Source: Gammaproteobacteria bacterium
GTDB lineage: Bacteria; Pseudomonadota; Gammaproteobacteria; Acidiferrobacterales; Sulfurifustaceae
Reading direction: 5' to 3'
Assembly: GCA_016199745.1 (NCBI GenBank)
Contig: JACQFZ010000022.1
Location: forward strand, 248,001 to 312,000
Length of the DNA stretch: 64,000 nt
Below are positions 10,663 to 20,857 of this stretch, one piece after another. Each line of letters opens with the position of its first letter. Position 1 is the stretch's first letter. The translations under genes were made by a program, and so were the position numbers. The notes beneath the pieces are model-generated. The model searched no databases and was not told the origin of the DNA. It was given only the letters and a program-made list of their open reading frames with translations.

Positions 10663-12141
10663 ATGCTCGTCGATCATTTGCTCAGTCTCTGCGTCTGGCT
10701 GCCGATCATCGGCGGCGTAGTCGTGCTTGCCACCGGTGACGACACGCGCGCGCCGCTGGCGCGCAAGCTGGCGCTGCTGTTCTCGTTGCTGTCGTTTGTC
10801 GCCACCATTCCGCTCTATCTCTATTTCGATTCGGGCACGGCGCAGATGCAGTTCGTCGAGAACTATGCGTGGATCGATGCGTTCAATATTCGTTATCGGC
10901 TCGGTATCGACGGTATTTCCCTTTGGTTGATACTGCTCACCAGTTTCAGCACGGTGCTGGTGGTGATCTCCTCCTGGGAAGTGATCGAGAAGCGCGTCGC
11001 CCAATACCTGGCGGCGTTCCTGTTCATGGAAGGTTTGATGATCGGTGTGTTCGCCGCGCTCGATGGGATTTTGTTCTACGTCTTCTGGGAAGCGATGTTG
11101 GTACCGATGTTCATCATCATCGGCCTATGGGGCGGACCGAACCGCGTGTACGCCACTATCAAGTTCTTCCTGTACACCTTCATCGGCTCGGTATTGATGT
11201 TGGTGGCGCTGCTGTATCTGTACCACAAGACCGGCAATTTCGACATTCTAGGTTTCCACGCGCAGAAGCTCGACCTGAATGAGCAGATCCTGATCTTCCT
11301 GGCGTTCTTCGCCGCGTTCGCGGTGAAGGTGCCGATGTGGCCGGTACACACGTGGTTGCCGGATGCGCACGTCGAAGCGCCGACCGGTGGCTCGGTTATT
11401 CTGGCGGCGATTATGTTGAAGCTCGGCGCCTACGGTTTCTTGCGGTTCTCGCTGCCGATCGCACCCGACGCGTCGCATCATCTCGCTTGGCTGATGATCA
11501 TGTTGTCGCTGATTGCGGTCGTGTATATCGGTCTGGTAGCGCTGGTACAAGAAGACATGAAGAAGCTGATTGCTTATTCGTCGATCGCGCACATGGGCTT
11601 CGTCACGCTCGGCTTCTTTGTCTTCAATGCCCAGGGCATCGAAGGCGGCCTGATCCAGATGATCTCGCACGGTTTCGTCTCGGGCGCGTTATTCCTGTGC
11701 GTCGGCGTGCTTTACGACCGTATGCACTCGCGCATGATCCGCGACTACGGCGGGGTGGCCAAACCGATGCCAGTGTTCGCCGCGTTCATGATGCTATTCG
11801 CTATGGCCAACAGCGGTCTGCCCGGCACGTCCGGTTTCGTCGGTGAGTTCTTGGTCATTCTCGGTGCGTTCCAGGTCAGCTTCTGGTACGCGTTGGTGGC
11901 GGGGACGACATTGATCTTCGGCGCGGCGTATTCGTTGTGGATGTACAAACGGGTGATCTTCGGCGATATCGGCAGTGCCGACGTTGCCGCGTTGACCGAT
12001 ATCAATCGTCGTGAGGCGATCTTTCTGGTCACGCTGGCCACGGCAGTATTGTTCATGGGATTGTGGCCGAATCCGTTCCTGGACGTCATGCATACCTCGG
12101 TCGAGCATTTGCTGGCCCAGGTCAACCAAACCAAGCTCTAA
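10663..12141 (+). CDS. nuoM: NADH-quinone oxidoreductase subunit M
   Basis: Second antiporter-like proton-pumping subunit (492 aa, about 14 helices). Diagnostic motifs are [20 protein letters not shown] (conserved Glu), [20 protein letters not shown] (conserved Lys in the broken helix), [20 protein letters not shown], and [14 protein letters not shown]. The start ATG is three bases after the nuoL stop. Seven bases separate the stop from the nuoN start. Confidence 0.97.
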   Translation: MLVDHLLSLCVWLPIIGGVVVLATGDDTRAPLARKLALLFSLLSFVATIPLYLYFDSGTAQMQFVENYAWIDAFNIRYRLGIDGISLWLILLTSFSTVLVVISSWEVIEKRVAQYLAAFLFMEGLMIGVFAALDGILFYVFWEAMLVPMFIIIGLWGGPNRVYATIKFFLYTFIGSVLMLVALLYLYHKTGNFDILGFHAQKLDLNEQILIFLAFFAAFAVKVPMWPVHTWLPDAHVEAPTGGSVILAAIMLKLGAYGFLRFSLPIAPDASHHLAWLMIMLSLIAVVYIGLVALVQEDMKKLIAYSSIAHMGFVTLGFFVFNAQGIEGGLIQMISHGFVSGALFLCVGVLYDRMHSRMIRDYGGVAKPMPVFAAFMMLFAMANSGLPGTSGFVGEFLVILGAFQVSFWYALVAGTTLIFGAAYSLWMYKRVIFGDIGSADVAALTDINRREAIFLVTLATAVLFMGLWPNPFLDVMHTSVEHLLAQVNQTKL

Positions 12142-12148
12142 CGCGACC

Positions 12149-13597
12149 ATGAATCTCGAAATGCCGAGCCTGTTCCCCGTGTTACCCGAGATCTTCGTGT
12201 TCGCGATGGCGTGCGTGATCTTGCTGGCTGACCTCTATATCGCGCCGAGTGCCCGGTCAGTGTCGTACGCGTTGACGCAGTTGACGCTGGCGGGCGCCGC
12301 CTGTCTGACGATCGCCGGTGCCGATATCTCGGGTTATTTGTTCAACCGTATGTTCGTCGCCGACCCGTTGTCGGTATTGCTCAAGCTGGCGATCTATGGC
12401 GTGACCTTCTTCGTCTTCGCCTACTCGCGCGATTATTTGCGCAGTCGTGGCTTGGATCGCAGCGAATACTACGTTCTCGGTTTGTTCGGCATCGTCGGCA
12501 TGATGGTGATGGTATCGGCCAGCCACTTCTTGACGCTGTACCTCGGTCTCGAGCTGTTGTCGTTGTCGCTCTATTCGATGGTGGCGTTCCAGCGCGATTC
12601 GGCGACTGCCACCGAGGCGGCGATGAAGTACTTCGTGCTCGGCGCTATGGCCTCCGGCATGTTGCTCTACGGCATGTCCATGCTCTACGGCGTGACCGGT
12701 AGCTTGGAGATTAGTGCGGTACGCCTAGCTGTCAGCAAAATGAACCCGAACGACATCGTGTTGATCTTCGGATTAGTTTTCGTCGTCGTCGGTATCGCGT
12801 TTAAGCTCGGCTCGGTACCGTTCCATATGTGGGTGCCCGACGTCTATCACGGTGCGCCGACGGCAGTAACGCTTTATATCAGTACCGCCCCCGAGCTGGC
12901 GGCCTTTGCCATGGTAATGCGTCTCCTGGTCGGCGGTCTCGAAGGGGTTTCCAGCTCGTGGCACGGCATGTTGGTTATCCTTGCCATTCTGTCGATGGCG
13001 CTCGGTAACCTGATTGCCATCGCCCAGACCAACATTAAGCGCATGTTGGCGTATTCGGCGATCTCGCACATGGGTTTCTTCTTGCTCGGCATTTTGAGCG
13101 CGTCGCCCAGCGGTTATAGCGCGTCGTTGTTCTACGTGCTGGTGTACGCCGTCATGAGCCTCGGTGCGTTCGGCATCGTGATCCTGCTGTCGCGTTCCGG
13201 TTTCGAGGCCGAGCGCCTGGACGACTTCAAGGGCCTTAACCAGCGTAGCCCGTGGCACGCGTTCTTGATGTTGTTGCTGATGTTTTCCATGGCCGGTGTG
13301 CCACCGACTGCTGGGTTCTATGCAAAGTTTCTTGTGATCCAATCGCTCGTTGGTAGCGGCGCGGTTTGGTTGGCAGTGTTATCTGTGCTGTTTGCCGTCA
13401 TCGGCGCTTATTACTACCTACGTATCGTCAAGCTCATGTACTTCGACGATGCGCAAGATCTGGCGCCAATCGAGGCGGGCAGGGACTTTCGCGTGTTGCT
13501 TGGCGTTAATGGGTTGCTGCTGGTCGGTATCCTGCCGTGGGTCGGCACGGTTATTGATTGGTGTAATTTCGCCATTCGCTCACTGTCTTACTCATAG
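12149..13597 (+). CDS. nuoN: NADH-quinone oxidoreductase subunit N
   Basis: Third antiporter-like subunit of the membrane arm (482 aa), last gene of the operon. It has [18 protein letters not shown] (conserved Glu), [20 protein letters not shown] (conserved Lys), and [14 protein letters not shown]. The ATG at 12149 gives [17 protein letters not shown], the normal start. An upstream frame open for 46 codons lies inside nuoM and is not conserved. The stop is at 13595-13597, and 68 bases follow before the next gene. Confidence 0.97.
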   Translation: MNLEMPSLFPVLPEIFVFAMACVILLADLYIAPSARSVSYALTQLTLAGAACLTIAGADISGYLFNRMFVADPLSVLLKLAIYGVTFFVFAYSRDYLRSRGLDRSEYYVLGLFGIVGMMVMVSASHFLTLYLGLELLSLSLYSMVAFQRDSATATEAAMKYFVLGAMASGMLLYGMSMLYGVTGSLEISAVRLAVSKMNPNDIVLIFGLVFVVVGIAFKLGSVPFHMWVPDVYHGAPTAVTLYISTAPELAAFAMVMRLLVGGLEGVSSSWHGMLVILAILSMALGNLIAIAQTNIKRMLAYSAISHMGFFLLGILSASPSGYSASLFYVLVYAVMSLGAFGIVILLSRSGFEAERLDDFKGLNQRSPWHAFLMLLLMFSMAGVPPTAGFYAKFLVIQSLVGSGAVWLAVLSVLFAVIGAYYYLRIVKLMYFDDAQDLAPIEAGRDFRVLLGVNGLLLVGILPWVGTVIDWCNFAIRSLSYS

Positions 13598-13665
13598 TGT
13601 TGTTTCCGTTTTATCTTTTCTAGTTAGAATCCGTTCTTCGGATCCTAAAAAACGGTGAGCACTCT

Positions 13666-14454
13666 ATGGTTTTAGCAAAACGCGTTATTTCGGTATTGCT
13701 GTTAGTTGCCGCTGTTAACGCTGTCCCGGTATGGGCACAGCAAAAGGGCGACTTCAGTCTCAGTTACGGCGCCGAGTACACCACCGGCAGCTACGACACC
13801 TCGCAAGACACCGACATTTGGTATTTTCCGTTCACCTTTAAATACGAAGCGGATCGCTACAGCGTATCCATGACCGCACCGTTACTCGTCGTCGATGGAC
13901 CGGGCACTATCGTCCCGGGCGGCGATGGACGCGGCATCCCCAGCGGTCGCGCGGCCGGGGAGAGCGATGCCGAAATCGGCGTCGGCGATTTGTTGCTCAA
14001 AGGGTCGGTTAATTTATGGACCGAAGATAACGAGCGTCCGCGCATCGATGTTACCGGCAAGGTTAAGTTTGGTACTGCCGACGAAGACAAGAACCTCGGC
14101 ACTGGCGAGAACGATCTGTCGATTCAGATCGATGCCGAGCGTAACTACGGCACCACTGGCTTGTTCGGTTCGCTCGGATATAAGTTCATGGGCGATCCGT
14201 CCGGTGTCGATTATGACAACGTTCCGTTTGCTTCGGCCGGCGCGGTTTTTAACGTCGGCAATACGACTACCCTGGGCGCAACGTTCGATATGCAGGATAA
14301 CGTTTTGCCGGGTACACCGTCGCAACGTGAGTTGACGTTGTTCATGAGCAGCAAGGCCGACGCGCAGACTCGCATCACGGGGTATGTGATGAAGGGGCTG
14401 AGCGATGGTAGTCCGGATTGGGGAGTGGGTGTGTTGGTGAAGGTGGCGCAGTAG
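13666..14454 (+). CDS. Putative exported outer-membrane beta-barrel protein
   Basis: Family not identified with certainty. The 262-aa product has a clear signal peptide (hydrophobic LLLVAAVNAVPVWA, cleavage likely after AWA-like VWA, residue 24). After it come alternating hydrophobic/polar strands with aromatic ends, such as FSLSYGAEYTTGSYD, IWYFPFTFKYE and YSVSMTAPLLV, and it ends in a strand-like WGVGVLVKVAQ. This is what a small transporter-like beta-barrel of the outer membrane looks like. Paralogues of this type are often annotated as phenol-degradation MetA-like or DUF porins, but I cannot choose. It is 68 bases after nuoN on the same strand, so it may be read from nuo transcripts or its own promoter. 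Confidence 0.7.
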   Translation: MVLAKRVISVLLLVAAVNAVPVWAQQKGDFSLSYGAEYTTGSYDTSQDTDIWYFPFTFKYEADRYSVSMTAPLLVVDGPGTIVPGGDGRGIPSGRAAGESDAEIGVGDLLLKGSVNLWTEDNERPRIDVTGKVKFGTADEDKNLGTGENDLSIQIDAERNYGTTGLFGSLGYKFMGDPSGVDYDNVPFASAGAVFNVGNTTTLGATFDMQDNVLPGTPSQRELTLFMSSKADAQTRITGYVMKGLSDGSPDWGVGVLVKVAQ

Positions 14455-14537
14455 GTTGGGTTGAATCGCCCCCGTTGGGGGCGATGACTGTCGATGTAAT
14501 AAATATAATCAGCGGGATGCTCTGCCCCGCAACCCAG

Positions 14538-14573
14538 GGTTCCTTTTCTTTGCTTGTGCAAAGAAAAGGAACC
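14538..14573. repeat. Long perfect hairpin repeat, 16-bp arms
   Basis: Arms GGTTCCTTTTCTTTGC (14538-14553) and their exact reverse complement (14558-14573) surround a TTGT loop. The 3' flank continues with AAAAGAAAG and a C-run. It sits after the outer-membrane protein gene and at the decayed 3' end of the MFS pseudogene. Elements of this type (TTTCTTTTG...CAAAGAAAA stem-loops) recur in many proteobacterial genomes. The stem could also act as a bidirectional transcription stop. Only one copy is in this window. Confidence 0.75.
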
Positions 14574-14639
14574 AAAAGAAAGCACCCCCCCGGGGTGGCG
14601 CAACGCCTTCCTGTGCTTCTCACTCCGCTTACCCAACGC

Positions 14640-15230
14640 ATGGTATGGCCAAGTAACGTCAATGTTGTCGGCCAACGACTGCTAATCGCACCACCGAGCA
14701 ACGCACCAATGCATACGCCGACGCTCGTGAGTAGATTGTGGATCGCCCAGTAGGGCGCGCGCCGTTCGGTTGGGACTATGTCATAAAGATAATTGCCGAT
14801 GGCGAGCGTGAAACCGGCCCAGGCGGCGCCGGATATCGCTTGGACAAATAACAGATGAAGCCGGTGACGCTCATGAACCGCGTGCGTCCACCGAAAAATC
14901 GGCCGCGCTTACGCGGCGGTACCAGATCGCCCATCAGGCTGCTCCAGAGCGGCGCTTCCAACCCGAGCCAGCCGAAGTAGAGCGCGACGCTGCTGACCAT
15001 CACCGGTATGGCGTGCGCCGGAAAGAAATATGGCAACCAGATAATCGGCAACCAGGTGAGCGCGTGCATCAATGCGCCAAACAGAATTAGCGTGCGTCGG
15101 GTGCCGACGCGCGCTTCGAGCCATGCCGCCAACAATTGCGTTAGTGCCCCGAACAATGGTGGAACCGCCGCCAATAACGATATCTGCGGCCGCGCCGGCG
15201 CGGTGGCTTGTCGTGTGGCATCTTCTGGGC
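14640..15230 (-). pseudogene. MFS transporter remnant
   Basis: Decayed major facilitator. In one minus frame, 15230 down to about 14860, the reading is PQISLLAAVPPLFGALTQ through LMHALTWLPIIWLPYFFPA to APLWSSLMGDLVPPRKRGR, a typical MFS helix 2-to-loop pattern. The frame is then lost (stop at 14776), but another frame continues the sense with LLFVQAISGAAWAGFTLAIG and RRAPYWAIHNLLTSVGV. A frameshift near 14857 explains both. The N-terminal helix is missing, and the 3' part runs into the hairpin repeat, so about half the expected 400 aa survives. Not expected to be functional. Confidence 0.8.
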
Positions 15231-15304
15231 GATAAGGCGCGCGAATCGATGGCTTTGCGTGCTAGGCTAAGGTTTTATCTGCCAGGCGTTTCTAAGCGTA
15301 GCTG

Positions 15305-16015
15305 ATGCAAACTTTTGGTGAAGGCGAGCGGCGTATTCGGGCCGCAGTACGGGCATTAATGAGTCAGGGCCTATGGTTGCTGATCGTCGCCCAGTTTTTC
15401 TTCTCGGTGTTATTGCGCCAGTTAGTCGCCGGTGAGGACAAGCCCGAGCCGTTTACACTGATGGTGCTCGGCGGCGTCGGGATCGCTGGACTGTTTTATT
15501 TAATGGCGGGGATCTCGCGTGCATTCGCGCAAAGTCGTGACGTCGTCAATATCGGCGACGCCTTGCAGGCGGGCATTCCGGTCTACGGTCCGTTCCTCTG
15601 GTTAATGACCAAGGCCGGGCTGGTCATGATCGTTATCATTCAGCTCGTGCAGTTTATCGCTCTGGGTCTTTTTGGCACTGAGCCGGGGGCGTTAACCGAG
15701 CAAACGCTGCATGCCTTTGCCTTATCCGTGCCGGCACTCGGCTTTTTGTTTGTCTATTGGTTTCCGGTGGTGTTCGTCGGATCCGACTTTCGATTGCTGC
15801 CGACGCTGCGGTCGGCGGTGTTGACGCTGTGGCAGCGTTTACCGCAATCGATGTTCCCCGCCTTGCTGACGCTGGCGCCGGCGATGGTGTTATGGGTGTT
15901 CGACGATTCGTTATCATGGGAAGGCCTGGCGGCGGTCGACGCCATTGGCACGCTCATGGGTTGGATCGCGTATATCTACTGTGCCGAACGGTTGGCCGAA
16001 ATAGGAAGTGGCTAA
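15305..16015 (+). CDS. Hypothetical inner-membrane protein
   Basis: I do not recognise the family. The 236-aa product has about six hydrophobic segments: LWLLIVAQFFFSVLL, FTLMVLGGVGIAGLFYLMAG, VYGPFLWLMTKAGLVMIVII, ALSVPALGFLFVYWFPVVFV, MFPALLTLAPAMVLWVF and IGTLMGWIAYIYCAERL. The N-terminus (GEGERRIRAAVRALMSQG) is basic and probably cytoplasmic. No catalytic motif is visible. It lies just before tRNA-fMet on the same strand. An ATG at 15305 is the first good start; the ribosome site is weak. Confidence 0.7.
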   Translation: MQTFGEGERRIRAAVRALMSQGLWLLIVAQFFFSVLLRQLVAGEDKPEPFTLMVLGGVGIAGLFYLMAGISRAFAQSRDVVNIGDALQAGIPVYGPFLWLMTKAGLVMIVIIQLVQFIALGLFGTEPGALTEQTLHAFALSVPALGFLFVYWFPVVFVGSDFRLLPTLRSAVLTLWQRLPQSMFPALLTLAPAMVLWVFDDSLSWEGLAAVDAIGTLMGWIAYIYCAERLAEIGSG

Positions 16016-16061
16016 GTTTCCTTGTATTCCGAAAGATGCGCCTGTAATATCGCGGCCCTGC

Positions 16062-16138
<77 letters not shown>

Positions 16139-16152
16139 ATCTTTAGACATTT

Positions 16153-16185
16153 CCCTCCGGCCGTGACAAGTCAACGGTCGGTGGG
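16153..16185 (+). terminator. Hairpin after tRNA-fMet, likely terminator
   Basis: Arms CCCTCCGGCCGT (16153-16164) and ACGGTCGGTGGG (16174-16185) pair over 12 positions with one T-T mismatch and one G:T pair, loop nine bases. A short T-run (GGTTTTC, 16189-16195) follows at a small distance. This fits a terminator for tRNA-fMet transcription ahead of the convergent outer-membrane factor gene. The weak T-tract keeps confidence moderate. Confidence 0.55.
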
Positions 16186-16266
16186 GATGGTTTTCTAAGC
16201 CGCGCTCGTAGTCCCCATATTTTTTCCGGTTTGTCTTAACTTCTTCGTACCAGCAAGTCGCTGAGT

Positions 16267-17703
16267 TTATGGTATTGCCGCCGCCTTCCAGCCGCCGCCG
16301 AGTGCCTTGATGAGCAGAACGCTGGCGATAAGTTGGCGGCCCAAGATCTCTGTCTGGGTGCGTTCGTTGTTAAGCGCCGCCGTTTGCACGGCGACGACGT
16401 CGAGATAGCTCACGGTCCCTGCCTTGTATTGATTAGTAATGATGGCCAAGGATTCATGCGCGCTTTTTACCGCCTCGTCCTGTACCTGCGCTTCCTGCTG
16501 AAGAATTCGCAATGCCGCTAAATTGTCTTCGACCTCTTTGAATCCATTGAGCACCGCTTGGCGATAGACCGCAACGCTGGCATCGTAGGCGGCGATCGCT
16601 TGATCGGTTTGGGAACGTCGTAGACCGCCATCGAACAGGGTTTGCGCTAGCGCCGGTCCGATCGACCAGAAGCGATTGGGTAAGCTGATCCAATCGGCGA
16701 CGCCCGTATCTTGGTAACCCCCGGTAGCGTTGAGAGTAAGCGACGGAAAGTACGCCGCCTTCGCCACGCCGATTTGGGCGTTGGCGGCGGCGACTCGTCG
16801 TTCGGCGGCGGCGATGTCGGGTCGGCGTTCGAGCAGCTCGGACGGTAAACCAACGGGGATAGCAGGTTGCGCCATCGTTGCTGCTGTCGGCGCTAGGGAG
16901 AACGCCGAAGGCGGTTTGCCGATCAGTAGCGCGATGGCGTGTTCAAGCTGCGCGCGCTGCACGCCGAGATCGATCGCCTGTGCTTGCGTCGTCTTGAGCA
17001 GCGTTTGTGCCTGAATTACGTCGGCTCTGGATACGACACCGGCGGCGTACTGGTTGTTGGCGAGTTGCAGCGATCTTTCATAGGCGGCGACCGTGTCATC
17101 CAACAATTTCTGTTGAGCGTCGATGATGCGCAACTGAAAATAACTTTGCGCCAGCGTCGCTTGTGCCAAGAGTCGCACCGCCTCCAGATCCGCGGCGCTG
17201 GCAAGGGCGCCGGCCTCGTTGGCTTCTACCGTGCGCTGTACCCGTCCCCAAACGTCTGCCTCCCAGATGACGTTGAGATTCAAGGTGTCGGTGGTGACCG
17301 GTTCGATCGCCGTTGATGATGTACTCGAGGAGGACGTTCGGGTATCCGGGGATTTTGTCCGGGTCCTCGACACTCCGCTCGTGACCGTCGGAAAGAAACT
17401 GGCGCGCGCTGCCGGCACTAACGCCGCCGCTTGCCGAAATTGTGCCGCCGCCTGCGCGAGATTTTGGTTGGAAATATTGACCTGCTGCTCGAGCGAATTC
17501 AGCAGCGGATCGCCGAACATCTCCCACCAGTTGCCGCGAAGCTCGTGGTCGCGCGGTTCGGCTTGTTTCCAACCTTGCATCTCCTTAAATGCTGTCGGCG
17601 CTTCTTGCTCGGGCCGTTTGTAATCGGGGCCGACGGCACATGCCGAAAGACTGATGAGCGCGATCACCGGAATAAATTTTTTTCTTAAGTCGGCTAATGT
17701 CAT
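16267..17703 (-). CDS. RND efflux outer-membrane lipoprotein (NodT/OprM family)
   Basis: TolC-like outer-membrane channel for the RND pump encoded upstream. The 478-aa protein has a lipoprotein signal ending LISLSAC (lipid-modified Cys22), followed by AVGPDYKRP, the usual start of mature NodT-family factors. Two repeats of the OEP fold are visible: WWEMFGDPLLNSLEQQV starts the first, and ELLERRPDIAAAERRVAAAN with IGVAKAAYFP marks the second. LNVIWEADVWGRV is also characteristic. It is last in the mdtA-B-C-OMF order, 33 bases after mdtC, and ends facing tRNA-fMet. Confidence 0.95.
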   Translation of the reverse strand: MTLADLRKKFIPVIALISLSACAVGPDYKRPEQEAPTAFKEMQGWKQAEPRDHELRGNWWEMFGDPLLNSLEQQVNISNQNLAQAAAQFRQAAALVPAARASFFPTVTSGVSRTRTKSPDTRTSSSSTSSTAIEPVTTDTLNLNVIWEADVWGRVQRTVEANEAGALASAADLEAVRLLAQATLAQSYFQLRIIDAQQKLLDDTVAAYERSLQLANNQYAAGVVSRADVIQAQTLLKTTQAQAIDLGVQRAQLEHAIALLIGKPPSAFSLAPTAATMAQPAIPVGLPSELLERRPDIAAAERRVAAANAQIGVAKAAYFPSLTLNATGGYQDTGVADWISLPNRFWSIGPALAQTLFDGGLRRSQTDQAIAAYDASVAVYRQAVLNGFKEVEDNLAALRILQQEAQVQDEAVKSAHESLAIITNQYKAGTVSYLDVVAVQTAALNNERTQTEILGRQLIASVLLIKALGGGWKAAAIP

Positions 17704-17736
17704 TGGATCTCCACAGGGATGGGTCGCATGCCGGAG

Positions 17737-20700
17737 TTAGCGGTCGATACCCGACACTGGATCGAGGCTGGCGTTGTCAGTACGGCGCGCGCCGATGCGC
17801 CGGCACCAAAGACGAAACCGGTCAAGATATAGATAAACCACCGGCGTCGTATAAAGCGTCAGCAGTTGGCTCACGAGCAGGCCGCCGACAACCGAGACGC
17901 CCAACGGACGCCGCAGCTCGGCGCCTTCGCCGAAACCGATGGCCAGGGGTAGTGCGCCCAATAGCGCCGCCAGCGTCGTCATCATGATCGGCCGGAACCG
18001 TAGCAGGCACGCCTGCAGTATGGCCGCTTCCGGACTCTTGCCTTCTTTGCGTTCGGCCTCGAGCGCGAAGTCGATCATCATGATGGCGTTTTTCTTGACG
18101 ATACCGATCAGCATGATGACGCCGATCAGCCCGATCAGATCGAAGTGAATGCCGAGAACGAGCAACGCGAGCAGGGCGCCGACACCGGCCGACGGCAGTG
18201 TTGAGAGAATGGTGATGGGATGCACGTAGCTTTCGTAGAGAACGCCGAGCACGATATAAAGCGTTATCAGCGCCGCCAGAATCAACCACACTTGGTTTCG
18301 TTGCGACTCTTGGAAAACGCGCGCCGTGCCTTGAAAGCCGCCTTGCAGCGACGCCGGCGCGTCGATGCGAGCCATGGCGGAGTTAATTTCAGCGACGGCG
18401 GCGCTCAGCGATCCTTTTAACGGAAGGTTGAAGGAAATTGTCGCCGCCGGTAGCTGGCCTTGATGATTGACCGCCAGCGCCGTGGTCGTCGTTTCGTAAC
18501 GACTAAAGCTGGAAAGCGGCACGGGCGTACCGGCGGAATTGCGCACATAGGTGTCGCGCAACGCTTCGGGATGTTGCTGGTACGGCGGTGCGACTTCCAT
18601 GACGACGTAGTATTGATTGCGCGCGGCGTAAATCGTCGATACGTGTCGTTGTCCGAACGAGCTCTGCAGTGTCGTGTCGATCATCTTCGGCGTGATGCCC
18701 AAGCGCGCGGCGGTGGAGCGATCGATAACGACCTGCGTCTGCAGGCCAGCCACGTATTGGTCAGTGTTGACGTCGGCCAGTTGCGGCACTTGCTTCAGCG
18801 CCTGTTCCAGCCGCGGTATCCACGCGCGTAGCTCGTCCAAATTATCGCTTTGCAGCGAGTACTGATACATGGCGCCGCTCTGCCGTCCGCCGCTGCCGAA
18901 GTCCGACACCGCCCGCAAGAATAGCTTCGCTCCCGGCTCCTGCGCGAGCTTATCGCGCAAGCGGGTAATGACTTCTTCCGCTGACGCGTCGCGCTGGTTG
19001 AGCGGTTTAAGCGAGATGAACATCGATCCGGTATTACGTTGGCCGCCGCCGGTGTTGCTGACGACGGTGTCGACCGCCGGATCGGTGCGGACGATGTCGC
19101 TGAAGTTCGTTAGTTTCTGCCGCATCGCCTGGAACGAAATACTCTGATCGGCCACGATCGAGCCGCTGATGCGGCCGGTATCCTGCGCCGGCAAAAATCC
19201 TTTGGGGACGATCACGTAGAGATATACGTTCAAACAGACGGTCGCCAACAGTAACGCCATAATGAAGCGTCCATGTTGCAGCGCCCAGGTGAGGCTCTCT
19301 TGGTAGCGACGTAGCATCCAATCGAAGCCACGTTCGAAGACCGCGAACGTTCGGCTCTGTGGACGGGTGGTATCGTGCCGCCGCAATCGTGCACACATCA
19401 TCGGCGTCGTCGTCAGTGACATGACAAGCGACACCAGCACGGCGGCTGTCACCGTTACGGCAGCAACGCGAAGAAACCGGCCGGGAATACCAGCCATGAA
19501 CAAGATCGGAATAAATACGGCGATCAACGACAGGCTCATGGATAGCACGGTAAAGCCGACCTCGCGAGCGCCGCGCAGTGCCGCCGGCAGCGGCGACATG
19601 CCGTGCTCGATGTGGCGCAGTGTATTTTCGAGTACGACGATGGCGTCGTCGACGACGAAGCCGGACGCGATAGTGAGCGCCATCAACGACACGATGTCCA
19701 AGCTGTAGCCGCACAAATACAATACGCCGAACGTCGCAATCAATGATACCGGTACGACCACGCTCGGAATAAGTGCCGCGCGCGGATTGCGCAGGAACAA
19801 AAACACCACCAGCACTACCAGTGCGACGGCAATCACCAGCGTGCGTTCAGTGTCGAGCAGCGATGCGCGAATCGTCGGCGTGCGGTCCATGGTGACGGAC
19901 AGATCGATAGCACGCGGAATCGATGCCCGCAGCTGCGGTAACAATGCCCGGACTTGCTCGACCGTTTCGATAATGTTGGCACCGGGTTGTCGGTGCACGA
20001 ACAACAGCACCGACGGCTTGCCATTAGTAGTTGCGTCGTTGCGGATATCCTCCACCGAATCGGTGACCTCGGCGATGTCGGACAATCGAACCGGTGCCTG
20101 CTCGCGGTGGGTGAGGATAAGCGAACGATAGTCGTCCGCCACTTGCGCTTGGTCGCGCGCGTAGATTTGCCAATGGCGGTCGTGACCTTCGATCGATCCT
20201 TTCGGACGACGCGGGTTGGCGGCGGCGATGGCGTTTCCGACTTCATCGATGCCGATGCCGTATTTATTGAGCGCGAACGGATTTAACTCGACGCGTACCG
20301 CCGGAAGCGAAGCGCCGCTGACGACGACTTGGCCGACACCCGACACTTGCGACAGCTTTTGCGCAACGATGGTGGAAGCGGCGTCGTACAGCTGGCCGCG
20401 GTTCAAGAAGTCCGAGGCCATCGTCAGGATCATCACCGGGGCGTCGGCCGGATTGACCTTGCGGTAGATCGGATTGTGCGGCAGGTTCGACGGCAGCTGA
20501 CTGCGCGCGGCATTGATTGCCGCCTGAACGTCGCGCGCGGCGCCGTCGATATCGCGCTCGAGGTCGAACTGCAACACCACACGCGTCGCGCCGAGCGAGC
20601 TCGACGAGGTTATTTCGTTCACCCCGGCGATACGCCCCAGTTGCCGTTCGAGCGGCGTGGCAACAGTCGCCGCCATGGTTTCGGGGCTGGCGCCCGGCAA

Positions 20701-20850
20701 GTTGGCGGTCACGGCGATTGTCGGGATATCGACCTGCGGCAACGGCGAGACCGGCAATTGGCTCATGGCGACCAAGCCCAGCAGGCCCAGGGCGATGGTG
20801 AGCAAAGTCGTCGCCACCGGCCGGCGAATGAACGGAGCGGAAATATTCAT
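17737..20850 (-). CDS. mdtC: RND multidrug efflux permease, MdtC-like
   Basis: Inner-membrane proton-driven drug exporter of the HAE-1 RND family, 1037 aa. It starts [20 protein letters not shown]. It has the paired aspartates of helix 4 needed for proton transfer ([13 protein letters not shown]) and a second large periplasmic loop after PKGFLPAQDTGRI. The second-half repeat ends with [19 protein letters not shown] and [18 protein letters not shown]. Like E. coli MdtC it is paired with a different second permease (MdtB-like), seven bases upstream, and the two probably form a heterotrimer. Symbol by similarity only. Confidence 0.93.
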   Translation of the reverse strand: MNISAPFIRRPVATTLLTIALGLLGLVAMSQLPVSPLPQVDIPTIAVTANLPGASPETMAATVATPLERQLGRIAGVNEITSSSSLGATRVVLQFDLERDIDGAARDVQAAINAARSQLPSNLPHNPIYRKVNPADAPVMILTMASDFLNRGQLYDAASTIVAQKLSQVSGVGQVVVSGASLPAVRVELNPFALNKYGIGIDEVGNAIAAANPRRPKGSIEGHDRHWQIYARDQAQVADDYRSLILTHREQAPVRLSDIAEVTDSVEDIRNDATTNGKPSVLLFVHRQPGANIIETVEQVRALLPQLRASIPRAIDLSVTMDRTPTIRASLLDTERTLVIAVALVVLVVFLFLRNPRAALIPSVVVPVSLIATFGVLYLCGYSLDIVSLMALTIASGFVVDDAIVVLENTLRHIEHGMSPLPAALRGAREVGFTVLSMSLSLIAVFIPILFMAGIPGRFLRVAAVTVTAAVLVSLVMSLTTTPMMCARLRRHDTTRPQSRTFAVFERGFDWMLRRYQESLTWALQHGRFIMALLLATVCLNVYLYVIVPKGFLPAQDTGRISGSIVADQSISFQAMRQKLTNFSDIVRTDPAVDTVVSNTGGGQRNTGSMFISLKPLNQRDASAEEVITRLRDKLAQEPGAKLFLRAVSDFGSGGRQSGAMYQYSLQSDNLDELRAWIPRLEQALKQVPQLADVNTDQYVAGLQTQVVIDRSTAARLGITPKMIDTTLQSSFGQRHVSTIYAARNQYYVVMEVAPPYQQHPEALRDTYVRNSAGTPVPLSSFSRYETTTTALAVNHQGQLPAATISFNLPLKGSLSAAVAEINSAMARIDAPASLQGGFQGTARVFQESQRNQVWLILAALITLYIVLGVLYESYVHPITILSTLPSAGVGALLALLVLGIHFDLIGLIGVIMLIGIVKKNAIMMIDFALEAERKEGKSPEAAILQACLLRFRPIMMTTLAALLGALPLAIGFGEGAELRRPLGVSVVGGLLVSQLLTLYTTPVVYLYLDRFRLWCRRIGARRTDNASLDPVSGIDR

Positions 20851-20857
20851 CGCCGAA

